A stretch of 64,000 bases of DNA from Hoplostethus atlanticus. Taxonomy: Eukaryota > Chordata > Actinopteri > Trachichthyiformes > Trachichthyidae. Positions 14,960-28,015 of the stretch are shown here, one piece after another. The notes under the pieces were generated by a model. The model ran no database searches, had not been told where the DNA came from, and worked only from the letters and a program-made list of their open reading frames with translations. Location: positions 558,001 to 622,000 of the forward strand of contig JAXDDX010000188.1 in the NCBI GenBank assembly GCA_034670405.1. Direction: 5' to 3'. Each line of letters begins with the position of its first letter. The first letter of the stretch is position 1. A program made the translations under genes and the position numbers.

Positions 14960-17886
14960 GTTGATGGATACCAGGTGGTCTATGCCTTGTCCCATTCAAT
15001 AAATACTGGGTGTTGGGCAGAGAGGGCAGCTGTTTGTCTCCGTGTCCTGGCCTGCTCTGTAAAAAGCCTCATTGAAATGGACAAGATCATTTCACACATG
15101 GCAATGGCAAATGAGCAGAATATAGAAGTGTGTAAGGGCTTTTCAGTAGTGCAAAACACAATCAATCCTCACTCTTCGTTCAGAAGATCTGGGATTTTGT
15201 CAATGCAGATTGTGGCTGTAAAACAAATGTGGCTTTTAACTTGAAATTCCCACTTCAAAGGTTTTCCCACAATATACATTCACATCAGCACAAATGAAAA
15301 AAGGAATTCTCAGAGGAAGGGAATCCGTCTTTGATGATTTCAAAAAAGTGACTTAAATGTAATATATATATATATATATGCACAAGCTGAAGATAGCATC
15401 ACTTGTGGATTGACATATGGATATATGGATGAGGAGCCTGAACATAAGCCTTTGTATGCATATCAGAGTCCCTTTAGAGGCTTAGAAGTTGAGTCAGTGA
15501 TCAGTGATGAAATGATCAGTTCCCAGTCAAAAAACAGCACAGAAATCAACCATGTCTATTCAAATCAAAGCCAAGTTGTACGTTTAGAAATGCAACCAAC
15601 TCTTCACAGCCACTGAAGACCTCCAATATGGCCGCCAGAGGGTGTGTTACATGACCTGAAAGCCCTCAGCCCAGACTGGTCATGCCTGGCCAACTCTTTA
15701 TCCCAGATCTTTGAAAACCAAGTCATTCTGGGTGAATGTGTGCTTTTGCTTTCTGATTATTTGCGCCCTTACATGCACTAATACCACGCAGTGTGTGTGT
15801 CTGATTATTCTAATCTTTACAGGATATGACACCGCTTGACCTAATACAGGACGAGGAACATCCATTATGGCAACTGATGTATTAAAGAATATATTTGTTC
15901 TTACAATGTTTGTATTGAACATACAATAGAATCAATGAGCGCAAGAGCAGTATCAGACGCAAGGACAAAACTACCTCCTCTACATTTTCAGGGCATTGAA
16001 ATTGTTCACCTGTCTAGAGGGCGTTAGTTAATATTGACAAAATAATTTCTGGATTTATACCCTTGATTACTTTACAATCTAGGCATTTCAATTATAAGTT
16101 TGCTATGATCCTTGCTGCTGCTTTAGAATATAAATTGTGAATATTCTATACGCTATACATCATGTTAGTTATGATGGCTTTTGCCGGATGACCTTTTCAG
16201 GTCTCCCAGCCAAGGCTCATTGTGGGGGTTCTGCTGTTTTTTAGTCTGTAGAGTTAGTAGGGAGTATGTTTGAATGGATGATTCTACAGAAACAGAGTTC
16301 ATATTGGGGTGTCTAAAAATCTTCAAATTTCTCAATTTTCATATCTATTTTCCCCAATTCTAAAGCAGAGATATGTTAGTCCAAGTGTAAGATACAAAAA
16401 TCTACTGAAAGGTACAGTCACAAATTTTGTCATTTTTTAAAGAATTTTCCAGAATTTCTCCCCTTTCCAAAGATGTGTCACTACCGTGACAGAAAGAAAA
16501 GCTGAGATTAAATGACTAAACATCCACTTGATTTTTATAATGAATTTTCCATTGTAATGAACATTTTTGTTTTGTTGGTATTGGTATGTCTTTTCTAAAA
16601 TGTAATGTATTTTACATAGTAAAAAACTGAAAACCCAATAAAAAAAGAACTCACACAGTCACTTTCTGTAATGAATCAGTTAACAAAGAACCTATCGAAC
16701 ACCTTTGAACTGTAAAAACAACATAGGTGTTGTAGGTAAAGTTATACTTGTTAAGAGACTGGTAGCTGGCTTATCTACACTTTTACTGGAACCTGACAGA
16801 CACTCATGTATCATCTGAAATTTCTCTCAAGAACATACGCACAACATGCGTTCTATTACATTTTCTGATTCATCCTTGGCTTGCAGTTCTTTTAGGGGTT
16901 CAGTAGTAGTTCAGTATGACTTCACCCAACACTAGACTGCATGTTTACTAACAAATGGTTAGCACTTAATTAATTGATGGAGATGATATCAGATATCAGG
17001 GTTTGCAGTAGTAGTAGTAGTAGTAGTATCTTAGTGATACTACTTAGTGATCTTAATGTGCCTCAGTCAATTTGAAAATATTGTTTTGCATCAAAGTTGA
17101 ATAATGAAATGTTTGAGTAAGAAATAAGTTATTAAAGAATAACTCAGTGTTCAGTGATACCAGTAGTGCCTTTGACAGTGAGTACTTGCATTGCATTTCA
17201 TGCTATAGGACAACACATGAAGTCTTAATTCTGGCTTATTGCAAGGCTAAATTATATGTCTATGTTTAAAGGTATTAGACATTTGTTTTGGTGCTAATAT
17301 TTGTATGTACGCGTCTTATATGAAATGTGACAGGAACGACTTAAGAATTAGATCACCTTTTAAAGTGTCTTGGGTCTTGGGGAACAGCTTCATGGAGCAC
17401 ATTTTCATCATCCCAACTATGGCGCTAAAATGCCAAGAAAGCATGCATGCTTTGAGGGCTCCAATTCAGTGTGTTGTGATAAAGGCAATATTGCATGATC
17501 CAGTTAATAAAGTGCAACTGCATTCATTTTTCTTTTCATTATCACATTTTTCTGTTTGAAAACCAGTGAAAAATATTTTCAGACATCATGATGTTTAAAG
17601 CACGTACAATGGCTTTCCAACACCCAGATGTCATTATTCTAACCCCCTATAGCTCATCTATGGCTTCTGCTGACCAGTCAACTTTAAGGCACTCTCTTTG
17701 CTGTTGACTTGTATACATGAATAATAATGGTGTAAAGCTCAGTACACTACAACTAGCTGTATTAGATGAATGCTTTCTGGTGGCCTATTGCAGTAATGCA
17801 TGGATTGTATCAACAGATTGAAGGTGCCATTAATAAAGGTTTCCTATTCCACCTCCACCATCCCATCCCCCCTCTCAATACATGAG

Positions 17887-17892
<6 letters not shown>

Positions 17893-17932
<40 letters not shown>
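17893..17932. repeat. (CA)n microsatellite
   Basis: Twenty CA units. Frames running through it are artefacts of the repeat. Confidence 0.95.
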
Positions 17933-17936
<4 letters not shown>

Positions 17937-19520
17937 TCTTGATGAACTGGGGCGCCTGCAAGACTCCAGTATGTGTATATTAAAGGCGGTCACCAGGGAG
18001 CTGAGGTGTATCCTGTCTCTGATGAGACAAAACAGATTGAGGGGGGTAGAGCAGGGAGGGAAGGACTTGGGAAAGGGGGCGTGGGGGGGGTAAGGGCAGA
18101 AGCATGAATAAATATAGAAAGGAATAAACTGGATAATTGACACAAAGCACCTTTTTGGCATGAGAGCCCATTATTGGCACAGCAAAAAACAAATATAAAG
18201 CCTTCCACCCTTTAAATCACCGGAGTACCCATTTCCAAGTATAATTTAATCTGCTCACTGCAACACTTGATGCTGACTTTGCCATGGCATAATGGCGCGG
18301 AGGGAGAGGGGGAAAAAAGAGAGGGAGAATGGTAGAATTCTATATTGAATGGGAGGCCGTGGGAGGTGGTGGATTTCTTTGCCAAGCGGCAACGATTGAA
18401 GCTGGAATGAGTTACCTAAATGCATATTTCATGCCATAAAGCAACAGCATAGACACGTTTTATCTTCATCAAGCACCCCCGGTGTGCTTTGTGGGCTTTT
18501 TTTTTCCACGCTCACTGATATCCAGCTTTTGTGGGCCTGCGTGAGAAAATTAGTCATATAACATTGTTTTATAGACATGCAGGGTAATACAGTGTGACAC
18601 ACCGATTATAGGACAAACCTGCAGTGTTTGTTTCTTGAAATAAATTAGCAAGTGAACAACCATATTGCCTCTTGATGTGGCAGTCAAATGCTGCTCTACA
18701 TCGTTGCTATTGAAATTGGAGGTGTGGTTTTGGAAAAGGAGTTCTGTGGTGTGCTGCTGAAATATCGGATTACTTCTTCGCTCTTCTGGGAGACTAATCA
18801 ACAACCGATGTTGAACTGGCAATTGGTATTATAAAATACATAATTAAAAGTAGTCATTATAAGAAGCAGATGCGTATAAATAATGATCAAATTTACATTA
18901 ATTCCTCTTCCTCTCAAACTGACCAAAGATGGTTTGAGTAACATTTTCAGAACACTGATCTGTCGCGTTCTTGATGCTCCCCTGTTTACCTGACATGATG
19001 ACTCATAAATAAAGGCATAAACCAATAAATTAAAAGATCCAAAGTTTAACAATTGAATATACAAGCATGTCAGACTTGGAAAGTTATGGTTTGACCAGGA
19101 TGAGCCCAAACACAAAGTCTGTGCTTCATTTCAAACGAGCAAGTGAGTTTTTCTTCAACGGTGAGGGTTGTTGGACGGACAAAGGGTAATCTTTCAGGGC
19201 GATTTGTGAAAATAATGTCCTGCAAATTGGTCAGTGTAGAAGTCAAAATCCTACTTCCCATCAGTAAGTGGCGAGACCTGGCTATAGTGGCCGAATTATG
19301 GATTATGGGCAAATTATGAATTATTGGACTACAGGAATGATTCATCTATTTTTGTCACAAAAAGACATTTACATCCTGCCTAAATCCTAAATATTCTTCA
19401 AAGCAATAAGTGGGCCTAAAAGTTTACGCTTCAAAAAATGTATCATGCCCTACACAGATTTATTAAGTAGATCTAGTCAACACCAAGGTGGATAGATTAT
19501 TATAGATATTAAAATACATT

Positions 19521-20364
19521 TCATGAATCCAAAAACAAATAAACTAACTTCTTACACACTTCTGTTCCCATAGACAAACTTTTTACTGTAATAGTAAAAT
19601 AATTGTTTTGTTCATCTGGTCGGCCAACACAAGCTTGTCTATCCTGTTGGTGTCTGCGGCTTTTATGCTGCTGCCCCAGCACACAACCGCAAAGAAAAGG
19701 GCACTTGCCACCTACCGACTGATAGAACACGTTCAGCATGGTTCTACATACGTTGAAGGACCTGAGCCTCCTCAGGAAGTAGAGTCGGCTCTGGCCCTTC
19801 TTGTATGTAGCCTCAGTGTTCCCACTCCAGTCCAGCTTGCTATCCAGGTGCACTCCTAGGTACCTGTAGGACTGCACCAAGTCTACGTCCTCCCCCCGGA
19901 TGGAAATGGGGGTGATTGGTGACTTAGTCCTCCTGAAATCCACAACCATCTCTATGGTTTTACCCATGTTGAGCTGCAGATGATTCTGGTTGCACCAATC
20001 AACAAAGTCACCAACCAGTCCTCTGTACTGTACAAACCTGTTGAAAAACAGGTTCAACTCCTTAAAACCTGGCTCGGCTCCCATCCATCGGCTGGCTGGC
20101 CACATTGTAGCCAGTGATGGTTTTCATGCCAGACCACACCTCTCTCATGCTGTTCTGCTGCAGCTTGTGTTCCATCTTCCTCCTGTAGGTGTCTTTGCTC
20201 TCCCTGATCTTCACCTTCAGCTCCTTCTGCACCCGTTTCAGCTCCTCCCTATTTCCTTCCCTAAAGGCCCTCTTCTTTTCATTCAGAAGGGCCTTAAGGA
20301 CCGATTCTTTGAACACAATTCTTTTAGGAGAGCAACTTTCCTGTTGGTGAATTTCTGTAACCAA
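19521..20364 (-). mobile_element. LINE (CR1/L2 group) copy with internal deletion
   Basis: Minus strand. The 5' part (20364-20062) encodes the endonuclease-RT linker: LLNEKKRAFREGNREELKR, RESKDTYRRKMEHKLQQN, VWSGMKTITGYN. It reaches LNLFFNRF, then jumps directly to VGDFVDWCNQNHLQLNMGKT, VVDFRRTKSPITPISIRG, YRYLGVHLDSKLDWS and GQSRLYFLRRLRSFNVCRTM (19.5-20.05 kb), the region after the catalytic core. The RT palm, including the PQGS and YADD blocks, is missing at this junction, and the endonuclease is absent, so the copy is 5'-truncated and internally deleted. Its long readable frames suggest a fairly recent insertion. Confidence 0.88.
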
Positions 20365-20929
20365 GTTATGTAATTAAGCCATTATAATTCTAAAGGAGCC
20401 ATCTTCTTCCACAAAGAGTCAACGCTGTTGCACAAAAATGCAAATAAAGCATCTTCAAAATTAACATAGCTTCATCCCTTTACACATATCTACTTTAATC
20501 TTGTAACATTCATTAGGCATCATTCCTCTTTTGACCTTCATAGGATTAGATGTTTTTTCTATTGCTATAGAAGCATTTTATGTTTTCAAGAACAAATAAT
20601 GATCTCCAAAGAGAAATAATATACGAAGTATTGTAAAGGGAATATTTTAAATAGATTTTTAACTTATCTGCCTTTTTAAAGATTTTTTATTATTACTGGC
20701 GAAATCGCTGGAGGAGGTGGGAGATGCATTTAATTGTATCAGGAGAGACTTGGCTATGTGATTCTTATCTGGTTCCTGTGATGCATTCAGCTGCATGCAG
20801 TTGGACTGATTGCAGCTGGGGCACTTGTTACCTGGGTAGACTGAATGTTATTGCAGTGGGAGGTGATGTGCTAGCTCTGTCAAAGCTTCTAACTGGTAGG
20901 ATGTCGAGATGACGGTGAGCCAAGCAGCC

Positions 20930-21270
20930 AACGCAGCCGATGTGAGCAGTAAAAATTGTTACGGTCGTCTTGCCTTACTGCGGCTCATGTGGAGGCCTGG
21001 ATGTTTGCAGACACCCCGCAGTGTGTGATTCCCAATCCCTAGGGCTTGACTACTCAGCGTTTGCAAGACCGCCCCTAAGCCTGGCGGCTGGGGCAGCCTT
21101 GGGGCTCTGGCGTGCTGGCCACCGAGAGAACCGAGAGCGGCCCGGCGGATGGGAGACGGCGCCGACGGCGCGCTGCCGTAACCCGGGCCGTGGGTATTAT
21201 TGTTGCCGGTATTGGTTGGACAATAAAACGGCCCTGCTGGCCCATTAACTCTCCCCTGCCTATGTCTCTG
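20930..21270. promoter_or_regulatory. GC-rich unique stretch in intron 2
   Basis: Markedly higher GC and CpG than its surroundings (for example CGGCGCCGACGGCGCGCTGC near 21160), ending in a TTGGTTGGACAATAAAACGG segment. Candidate conserved or CpG regulatory element; no exon or known repeat recognised. Confidence 0.28.
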
Positions 21271-22829
21271 TCTGTCAAGGACCCCGGTTATGTGGCACCC
21301 TGCCACATTTAACAAAGGGTGGTTTTCTCTGCATTGCAGAAAACAATCGCTGGGATCTAAATTAAAATTGAGTTCTCAACTGGATTTGTATCAGGACCTA
21401 AACTTTGCTATGTATTCATTTATCTTGGTACCCAGTGTGACATTCATCCTAAATGGAACTTATGCATGCTTTCTACTGCTGTGGCTGATGATTGGATGTG
21501 TTGGGGTTTAGACTGAATTGCTTTTAATTGCACAGCACTGCCCACACTCATGTGTAGGCACATTTTCACAAGCATTCTAAAAACTTGGTAAGGTATTTAT
21601 GGTACACTGAGCAAGGCATATGCCAAAACACAGCCCAGTGTGGCCATCAATAAAAATATATGATATAATAGAGATAGGATTTGCCTTATGTGCAATCATT
21701 CTAATGTTTGAAGCGAGCTTGATGTTTTTTGGCAAGACACCCAACCAGAATATATTATATTTCACCAAAGAAATCCCCTCACCTCTTTTTATTCCAAACT
21801 CCAGCATAAACTTGTCAAAAACATTCACACCTTCATCCTTGCCGTCCTGCTCTCCTCTGGGTTTTTTTTTTATTGTGCTTAGGAAAAGCAGTCTCCTGGC
21901 TGGAGAGAGAGGAATATGCTGACTGTGTTTCTCTCGCTCCAGGTCAAGCTCTGCAGAGGAAAAACCCTTTCAGTGCTCTGACAAGAAAAAAGGATGCTAA
22001 CTCTCCCTGCTGGTCCACATACATACTGTCAGTATTTACGCAGGCCCACATAGACATGCACAGTATTTCATTCATTCATTTTCTTTACCCACTTATTCCT
22101 AATCAGGGGGACAGGGGCACAGAAGATATGACGATATATATCACAGTGCATGACTACAACATAGCTGCAGCAAAATGAGCAGGCAGTTCATAAAGAGAAT
22201 GGTTGCATGCACCCTTGATGCAGCTACCCATAACCCTGTCTCAATACCCCAGCCAAACAACACTTCCTCATCACATTCTCACACATGTGCCTCATCACAT
22301 TCTCCGTGCATCATGTCGCATCTCGCTTGCAATGCACAACAAAAGTCTCCCGTCTGCTCAAACGGCCCCGTCATAAAATGGCACATCACCCCAAGTTGTT
22401 TGCCTCCCAATTCACTGGCTCCTTTTTGTGTACAGACGAGAGCCCAACTCCTCCGCCTACAATAAAAGGTGTGTTATGGCACCCGTGAGATGGTAAACTG
22501 GGTGTTAATGGGCATTTGGCAGTCTTTACTGTTCAAGCACTGTGCGTTCAGATTCCTGGGAGAGCTGTTAGCGGTTCTGCCTGTCTCCCTCTATATCCAT
22601 CATAAGTTTCACGTGTTTGAAGCTATAGGTTACAGTTTGTAGAATTGTGAGAATGGCTCGCTGGTAGATGCCAATCTGTGCAAACACTTGCAGGCCTAAA
22701 ATGGATGTTGTCTCGTGACTACAGGTTCTTATAGACCTGTCGAAATGGGTCGTTTAAGGCAACATTTACCCCGTTGCTACCCAGTGCCAAGTAGATGCTA
22801 ACTGGTGCTGCACGCTGTTACTCACAGCT

Positions 22830-23103
22830 CTGACGGTTGGCGCTCAGCAGAGCATTGGCATGCTCCTGCTCTGCCCCAATCTTTATTTTGTCAGGGTGTG
22901 ACGGAGAAATCAAAGAGAGGGAACTGGCGGGGAGGGTTTGCGGGATGTGTGGGGGGGTGGCTAGGAAGCCAAGCAAGGTAAGGGGCGGAGGCTTCTCCAG
23001 CTGTGACTTAATTTCCTGTGACTTGCCTAATCACGGCAATTAAGGATTAATTGGCATGAATTATTCACACATAAGCTCGTAGCAAATCGGGGGGGGGGGG
23101 GGG
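22830..23103. promoter_or_regulatory. Candidate conserved non-coding element with homeobox-type sites
   Basis: GC-richer segment followed by TGCCTAATCACGGCAATTAA, GGATTAATTGG and GAATTATTCAC, a cluster of TAAT/ATTA homeodomain core words. It ends in a 15-base G tract (23089-23103). Placement in a TALE homeobox gene's giant intron fits an enhancer, but this is inference from word content. Confidence 0.3.
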
Positions 23104-24858
23104 TAAATGGCTCTTCGAAGCTGCCTCGCAAAGGCATGTATAAACACACCGGAGAGTTCTGGGTTACGTAGATCCATCGTCTTCAACTAACCCAACCAGT
23201 GAGGAGGTTTGTTAGTAGTCGGTACATTCAGCCTGCATCATCTACAAGAGCTTGGCCTACAGGAACTTCAGGTCTCATGACAGGAAGTGGGTTGAGGTTC
23301 CGTCTGGGTGTTTGAGTGTTTACTGTATTATTATAGTGGCACCTTAGAGGAGCATGTCAGAATCCTTCAATATAAGCCTAACACTCTACAATATTTACAA
23401 ATGGCATGTACTGCTCAGCTTGAATGAATGGTAATACAATCCCAGCTTGACTGAGAAAGCACTCACACAACTGTCCTTCTCTTTGGTCGAGCGGTTTTAT
23501 TACCCGTACGTAATGAACACATTCTGAAATGAGCCTGTGCTTCCCGAATCTCTTAGCTGAGTCATGACCTGAAGAAAAGGCTTTTAGGTTTTGTCCTGAT
23601 TATATGACCGAATCTCAAAAAAAAGAAAAAGAATGAAAAAGGCTGTTGATGGCACACTGCATCATCACAACGTGACCAAGTGAAAAAGACAAAAATGCTT
23701 GTATAGTAGCTGTGCGATCAGACCTTCCCTGTGCCATCTAGCTAATGAATAATAAATGCACACAGTGACAATGGAATACAAACCACAACAAGTAGCCAGC
23801 GGTCACTTTTCATCGGACCAATCTAATATTCATTATTTTGGCCCAATAATGAAATTAAATAGAATTATGAATGAATATAATAAGCACAATAATTGTATAA
23901 CAATAGATTGCCACTAACCATCACATTATCTTAAATACTCCCTACTTTTGAACATGAGACAAATTAACTTTGAGCAGAAAATTGAATTTGAGCCTCCAGA
24001 ATCAAAATAAGTACAATAAATGTAGAGGAGTTTGTCTTGGTGAAAATTATGCAGCAGCAATGACAATAAATGACTCAACATACATCACACTATACAACAG
24101 GGCCTCAAATACAGTGCAAACAGTGCAAGACACACTATGGACAGTAGACTATACATCACATCACTCTTCACACGCATAATACACACATAGAATTTACTGT
24201 ATATATATATATATATATATATCTAAATTCAATATTCTATGCATTATTCAGCAGTATAATGTATGACCAAAGGTGTGCACACATTAGTAGTAATGCATTG
24301 GTCGAGTGTACCATGAATGAAATAAAGTACTAAATAAAGTAAAGCATTATCCTAAAAGGCTGGATGGTTAGTTCATTTCAATGACGTGTCTAAAACAGTC
24401 AGGCTTGTTTAGAGGATTGAGAGGATTCTGCATTTTCAATGGCAGAAGATTGCTCTTCCTGCAAGACTTCAAGCAGGAAGTAAGTGAAGTTAGCCAGACA
24501 GCTAAAGGTTTTCACTTCACTAATGACAAAACAAGACTATGACGGAGGGGGATGCGAGGATGTTTTTAATCACTGATCATTAAAAAAGAAAAATTTGAGA
24601 TTTTCCTGATTTGAATAAGTTGTTTTTGTTTTTAACCATACTTTTCTGTTATTGGCTGCGTTTTTCATGACCCTGAAATGCTATATGTGCTATATAAATA
24701 AAAGTTTGTTTAATATGATTTTGAATTGATTTAGGGATGATATCTTCTGTCCCATTTGAGTGTGATAGTGATGGTGATCCCCAGAAGTGTCAATGACCCG
24801 ACTCTGGTCACAACTGAGGGTTCATTTTTTTATTTGCTAGTAAAAGAAAATAGGACAG

Positions 24859-24862
<4 letters not shown>

Positions 24863-24911
<49 letters not shown>
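24863..24911. repeat. (CA)n microsatellite
   Basis: About 24 AC units without interruption. Confidence 0.95.
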
Positions 24912-24913
<2 letters not shown>

Positions 24914-26111
24914 TAACAACAACAATTACAGGCACTGATACTGCCATTTCCACCACCACCACACAGTCTCCCTACCTATGTGTCCCTATGTGTTACCGAG
25001 CAACTACACAGTCTTCTTACATTTATAGACTCCCCTCCCTGGATCAGGGTAATTAGGCTTTATATGTTAATTGGTGTAAATGGGAGTTGCCTGCGTGCGT
25101 TTCACTGTGCTGCTCAGAAAGCCATAAGATGTTCATTAGAGTGGAGGGGGAGGTTAGAAGAAAAAAAAATGAATGGTTACCCAGAGAGAGAGATCTAGTT
25201 AAGGAATATCTAAAACAATGAAAATATCAGAGGCACTGTGTTTACGCTTGTCCAGTGTAATGTTCTAACAGTAATTGCTTTGTGTTATGAAGATGTTAAA
25301 GAGTGTACTTCACTAGCAATCATGAAATTCAGGGTAGCAGTGCAAGGTGCCATTAAATTCCATGCCATAAAATTAAATTCTTGCACACAAATGTGCAGTA
25401 AGTAAGCCACCCTATATCCAGGCAAAACAGTAAAAATAGTGAAAAAAAACTAAATAAATTTAACCTGGCTTTTTGACACTTTTTTTATTTCCTGACAAAG
25501 CCTGTGTAAGCGAATGATTACCTGCTTCCTGCCACGTCCTGTTCAAAGGAAAGGATTGAGATGTGCTTGAATGAAATCTGCTCTCTCTCTTGACTGACTG
25601 TGATGCCTCTCTTCTCCCCCCATTAAGGTGAGACGGAGCAAAACAGTGAAAAGGAAAGACAGACAGAGAGAGAGTGAAAGATAGAAGAGGAGTCGCTTGA
25701 GAGCAGAAGACAGCGCAGAACTGCAGCCGAGATTGGCAGCGTGCTGTTTTAGTAGACGCTCAGCTGATCTGAGGTCTACATTGTTACAGCGTTGAGGAAA
25801 TGGTGCGCAAAGGAAGGTTTAGGCAAGCTAAATATGGATGGTAAACATACAGTATGTCACATTTTTACTTTTTGACTCCAGAAAACTGTTTGCACCTCGT
25901 CATCTTAAAGGACAAAAAAAAGTCCAACTCTTTTAAAGTATTATTTACAAAAATAAATATTATGTGAACACCAAAAACTTCCTGATAACATATCTTACTA
26001 ACAGAAATGTAGAATCTCTCATTGCCACATGCTGAAACTGATTTCCATCAGCCCAGAACCTGTCTGTCTTGGCATGTCTTTTGCTCTTATTTAAAGGAGA
26101 ACACTGACCAT

Positions 26112-26122
<11 letters not shown>

Positions 26123-26155
<33 letters not shown>
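26123..26155. repeat. (AT)n microsatellite
   Basis: A-tract leading into about 16 AT units. Confidence 0.95.
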
Positions 26156-26158
<3 letters not shown>

Positions 26159-26236
26159 TAAGGTGATAGAACATAATAGAAGAGACCCTGCCTGCTGCTA
26201 ATGCTTACGCATTCATCAAGAATGCACAGCAAAACT

Positions 26237-26536
26237 ACTAGCATCCATGGGCTAAACTGTGGCAGAATTGTTACCATAGAAACGTATGTAGCTAGCATCC
26301 ATTGCTACACTGTAGTAGAATTGTTACAATACATATGTAGCTAGCATCCATGGCTACACTGTAGCAGAATTGTTACCATAGAAATGTATGTAGCTAGCAT
26401 CCATGGGCTAAACTGTGGCAGAATTGTTATCATAGAAACATACGTAGCTAGCATCCATTGCTACACTGTAGCAGAATTGTTACCATAGAAACGTATAGCT
26501 AGCATCCATGCTAGACTGTAGCAGAACTGTAACCAT
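26237..26536. repeat. Minisatellite, six ~50-bp units with higher-order pattern
   Basis: Six consecutive copies of a unit beginning CTAGCATCCAT and containing ACTGT(A/G)GCAGAATTGTTACC and ATAGAAACGTATGTA. Units 1 and 4 share the variant CATGGGCTAAACTGTGGCAG, and units 2 and 5 share CATTGCTACACTGTAG, so the array looks like two rounds of a three-unit block. Unit 6 is degenerate. Confidence 0.92.
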
Positions 26537-26833
26537 AACAAGGAAAACAAATCTGTTAAGACTGGCATTCAGCCTCTAACCAGCAATCAAATGTTACGTG
26601 CTCCCTGAATAAAGTAAAAGTATTAAAAAATCTTCCATGCTTCTAACCTCGGTTAGCCAAGTGTTGTTAGCCATGTCTTTTTTCCACAAGGTGTCACTAG
26701 TTATTTTGATTAGTTACCAACAAAAACAACCAGAATTCTTGACAGCAGAGTGACATGATTAGATGTGAAACAGCGATCTGTTATTTAGAAATACCTGTGT
26801 TCATTCAGAATTCAGATCAGAATTGAGTATTCA

Positions 26834-26990
26834 GGGACGTCATGGTGGCTCAGTGGTCTAAGGCGCATACCACATAATCCTGGGTTTGAATCCGGCCCGG
26901 GACCTATGTCGCATGTCATCCCTCCCTTTCCTGTCTTTCTCTACTGACTGTCAAATAAAGGCAAAATTCCAAAAGAAACTTAAAAAAAGG
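26834..26990 (+). mobile_element. tRNA-derived SINE with intact target-site duplication
   Basis: A 157-bp insertion flanked by identical 12-bp repeats ATTGAGTATTCA (26822-26833 and 26991-27002). The head has RNA polymerase III box A TGGCTCAGTGG (26846-26856) and box B GGTTTGAATCC (26883-26893, one mismatch to GGTTCGAATCC), followed by GGCCCGGGACC and a body ending in CAAATAAAGGCAAAATTCC plus an A-rich tail. This matches a widespread fish SINE type with GCATGTCATCCC and AATAAAGGCAAAA. The perfect duplication suggests a recent insertion. Confidence 0.92.
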
Positions 26991-27499
26991 ATTGAGTATT
27001 CATCGAAGACGTGAAATTACATATTTTATTACCTCCTGAATAATATAACATTCTTGAAAATGGATGGTGTTCCCCTTTAAACTGAAACGTAGTGTTACTC
27101 TGAAAAAATGTCACTGAAACATTGGTTTCTTTGTAGTGTAGAGTTCTTTAGCAGAAGGCCTTTGGAAGGAGGGAGCAATGCATGGGGGGATTTAACCTTT
27201 ACAAATCACCTCTACCAGGCTACCAAATCTCATGCTTTGTGATGTGAATCCAAGTTATATGTACCTCCAATGGTAAGTTACAGGGGTGGAGGGAGTGAAA
27301 GAGAAAGGACAGGAGGTGCAAAGCACTTTACCACTAGTTGATTGTTTTTCATCCTTAAGCTTATTTGCAGTCAAGCCTAATTTTTGTAGAGGCGTAACGG
27401 CAAAAAACGACTTAGCAGTTACACCTTCACTCAGCATTTCTTCAAATGAGAGTGAAAAGGTGACTGTACTGCTTTCGTCACTCTAGGTTTTTTTTCCCA

Positions 27500-28015
27500 C
27501 ATCTCAAACCCTATACTTAGCCTCTTTGTACAGTACCCATGGCATGTTGTGGCGGTGGAGCGACCAACCTCGCCTCCGGGGGATCAAAGCCCAGAATCCG
27601 TCTATGGGAGACAGCACATGCGACCGGCTCACCTTGAAGCCAGCGCTTTTCTTGGCGTGACCTGAAAGGGCACATTGTTGTCTCCGTGGAGATGAAAGAC
27701 CCCGGCTTTGACAGACGGAGCTCACAGTTGAAACAACGGAGCCGCCTCTCATCGAACTCCACTCAAGAGTTGGGAATGCGGCGCTCTCTGACTGCACAGA
27801 GACATTCTCTCTGAGACGATCGCGGCTTGCATTTACCCAGGCGAAAGGTAGTCTACGCTAAAAAGGTTGGCAGTCAATACAAAGAAATCAAGGAGAACCA
27901 TCTTTGAGTGAACTGGCTTCCTTATGAAATCAATATAACCTCTAAGAAAACATGCATTTCTTGGCATTACATCTTTGGCAACTATCAGCCATGGTACAAG
28001 TGAAATTGATATCAC
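27500..28015 (-). other. Unrecognised coding-like stretch
   Basis: GC-balanced stretch (27520-27840) with two overlapping minus-strand open frames of 97 and 81 codons, followed upstream by a 60-codon frame containing CFLRGYIDFIRKPVHSKM and ANLFSVDYLSPG. I recognise no family. No splice junctions tie it to pbx3. It may be part of a decayed mobile element or chance. Confidence 0.25.

Noticed and set aside
14798-14999. Cys/Val-rich frames through CA repeats
   Set aside because: Artefacts of translating (CA)n/(TG)n microsatellites. The same applies at 11877-12068 and 17844-18161.
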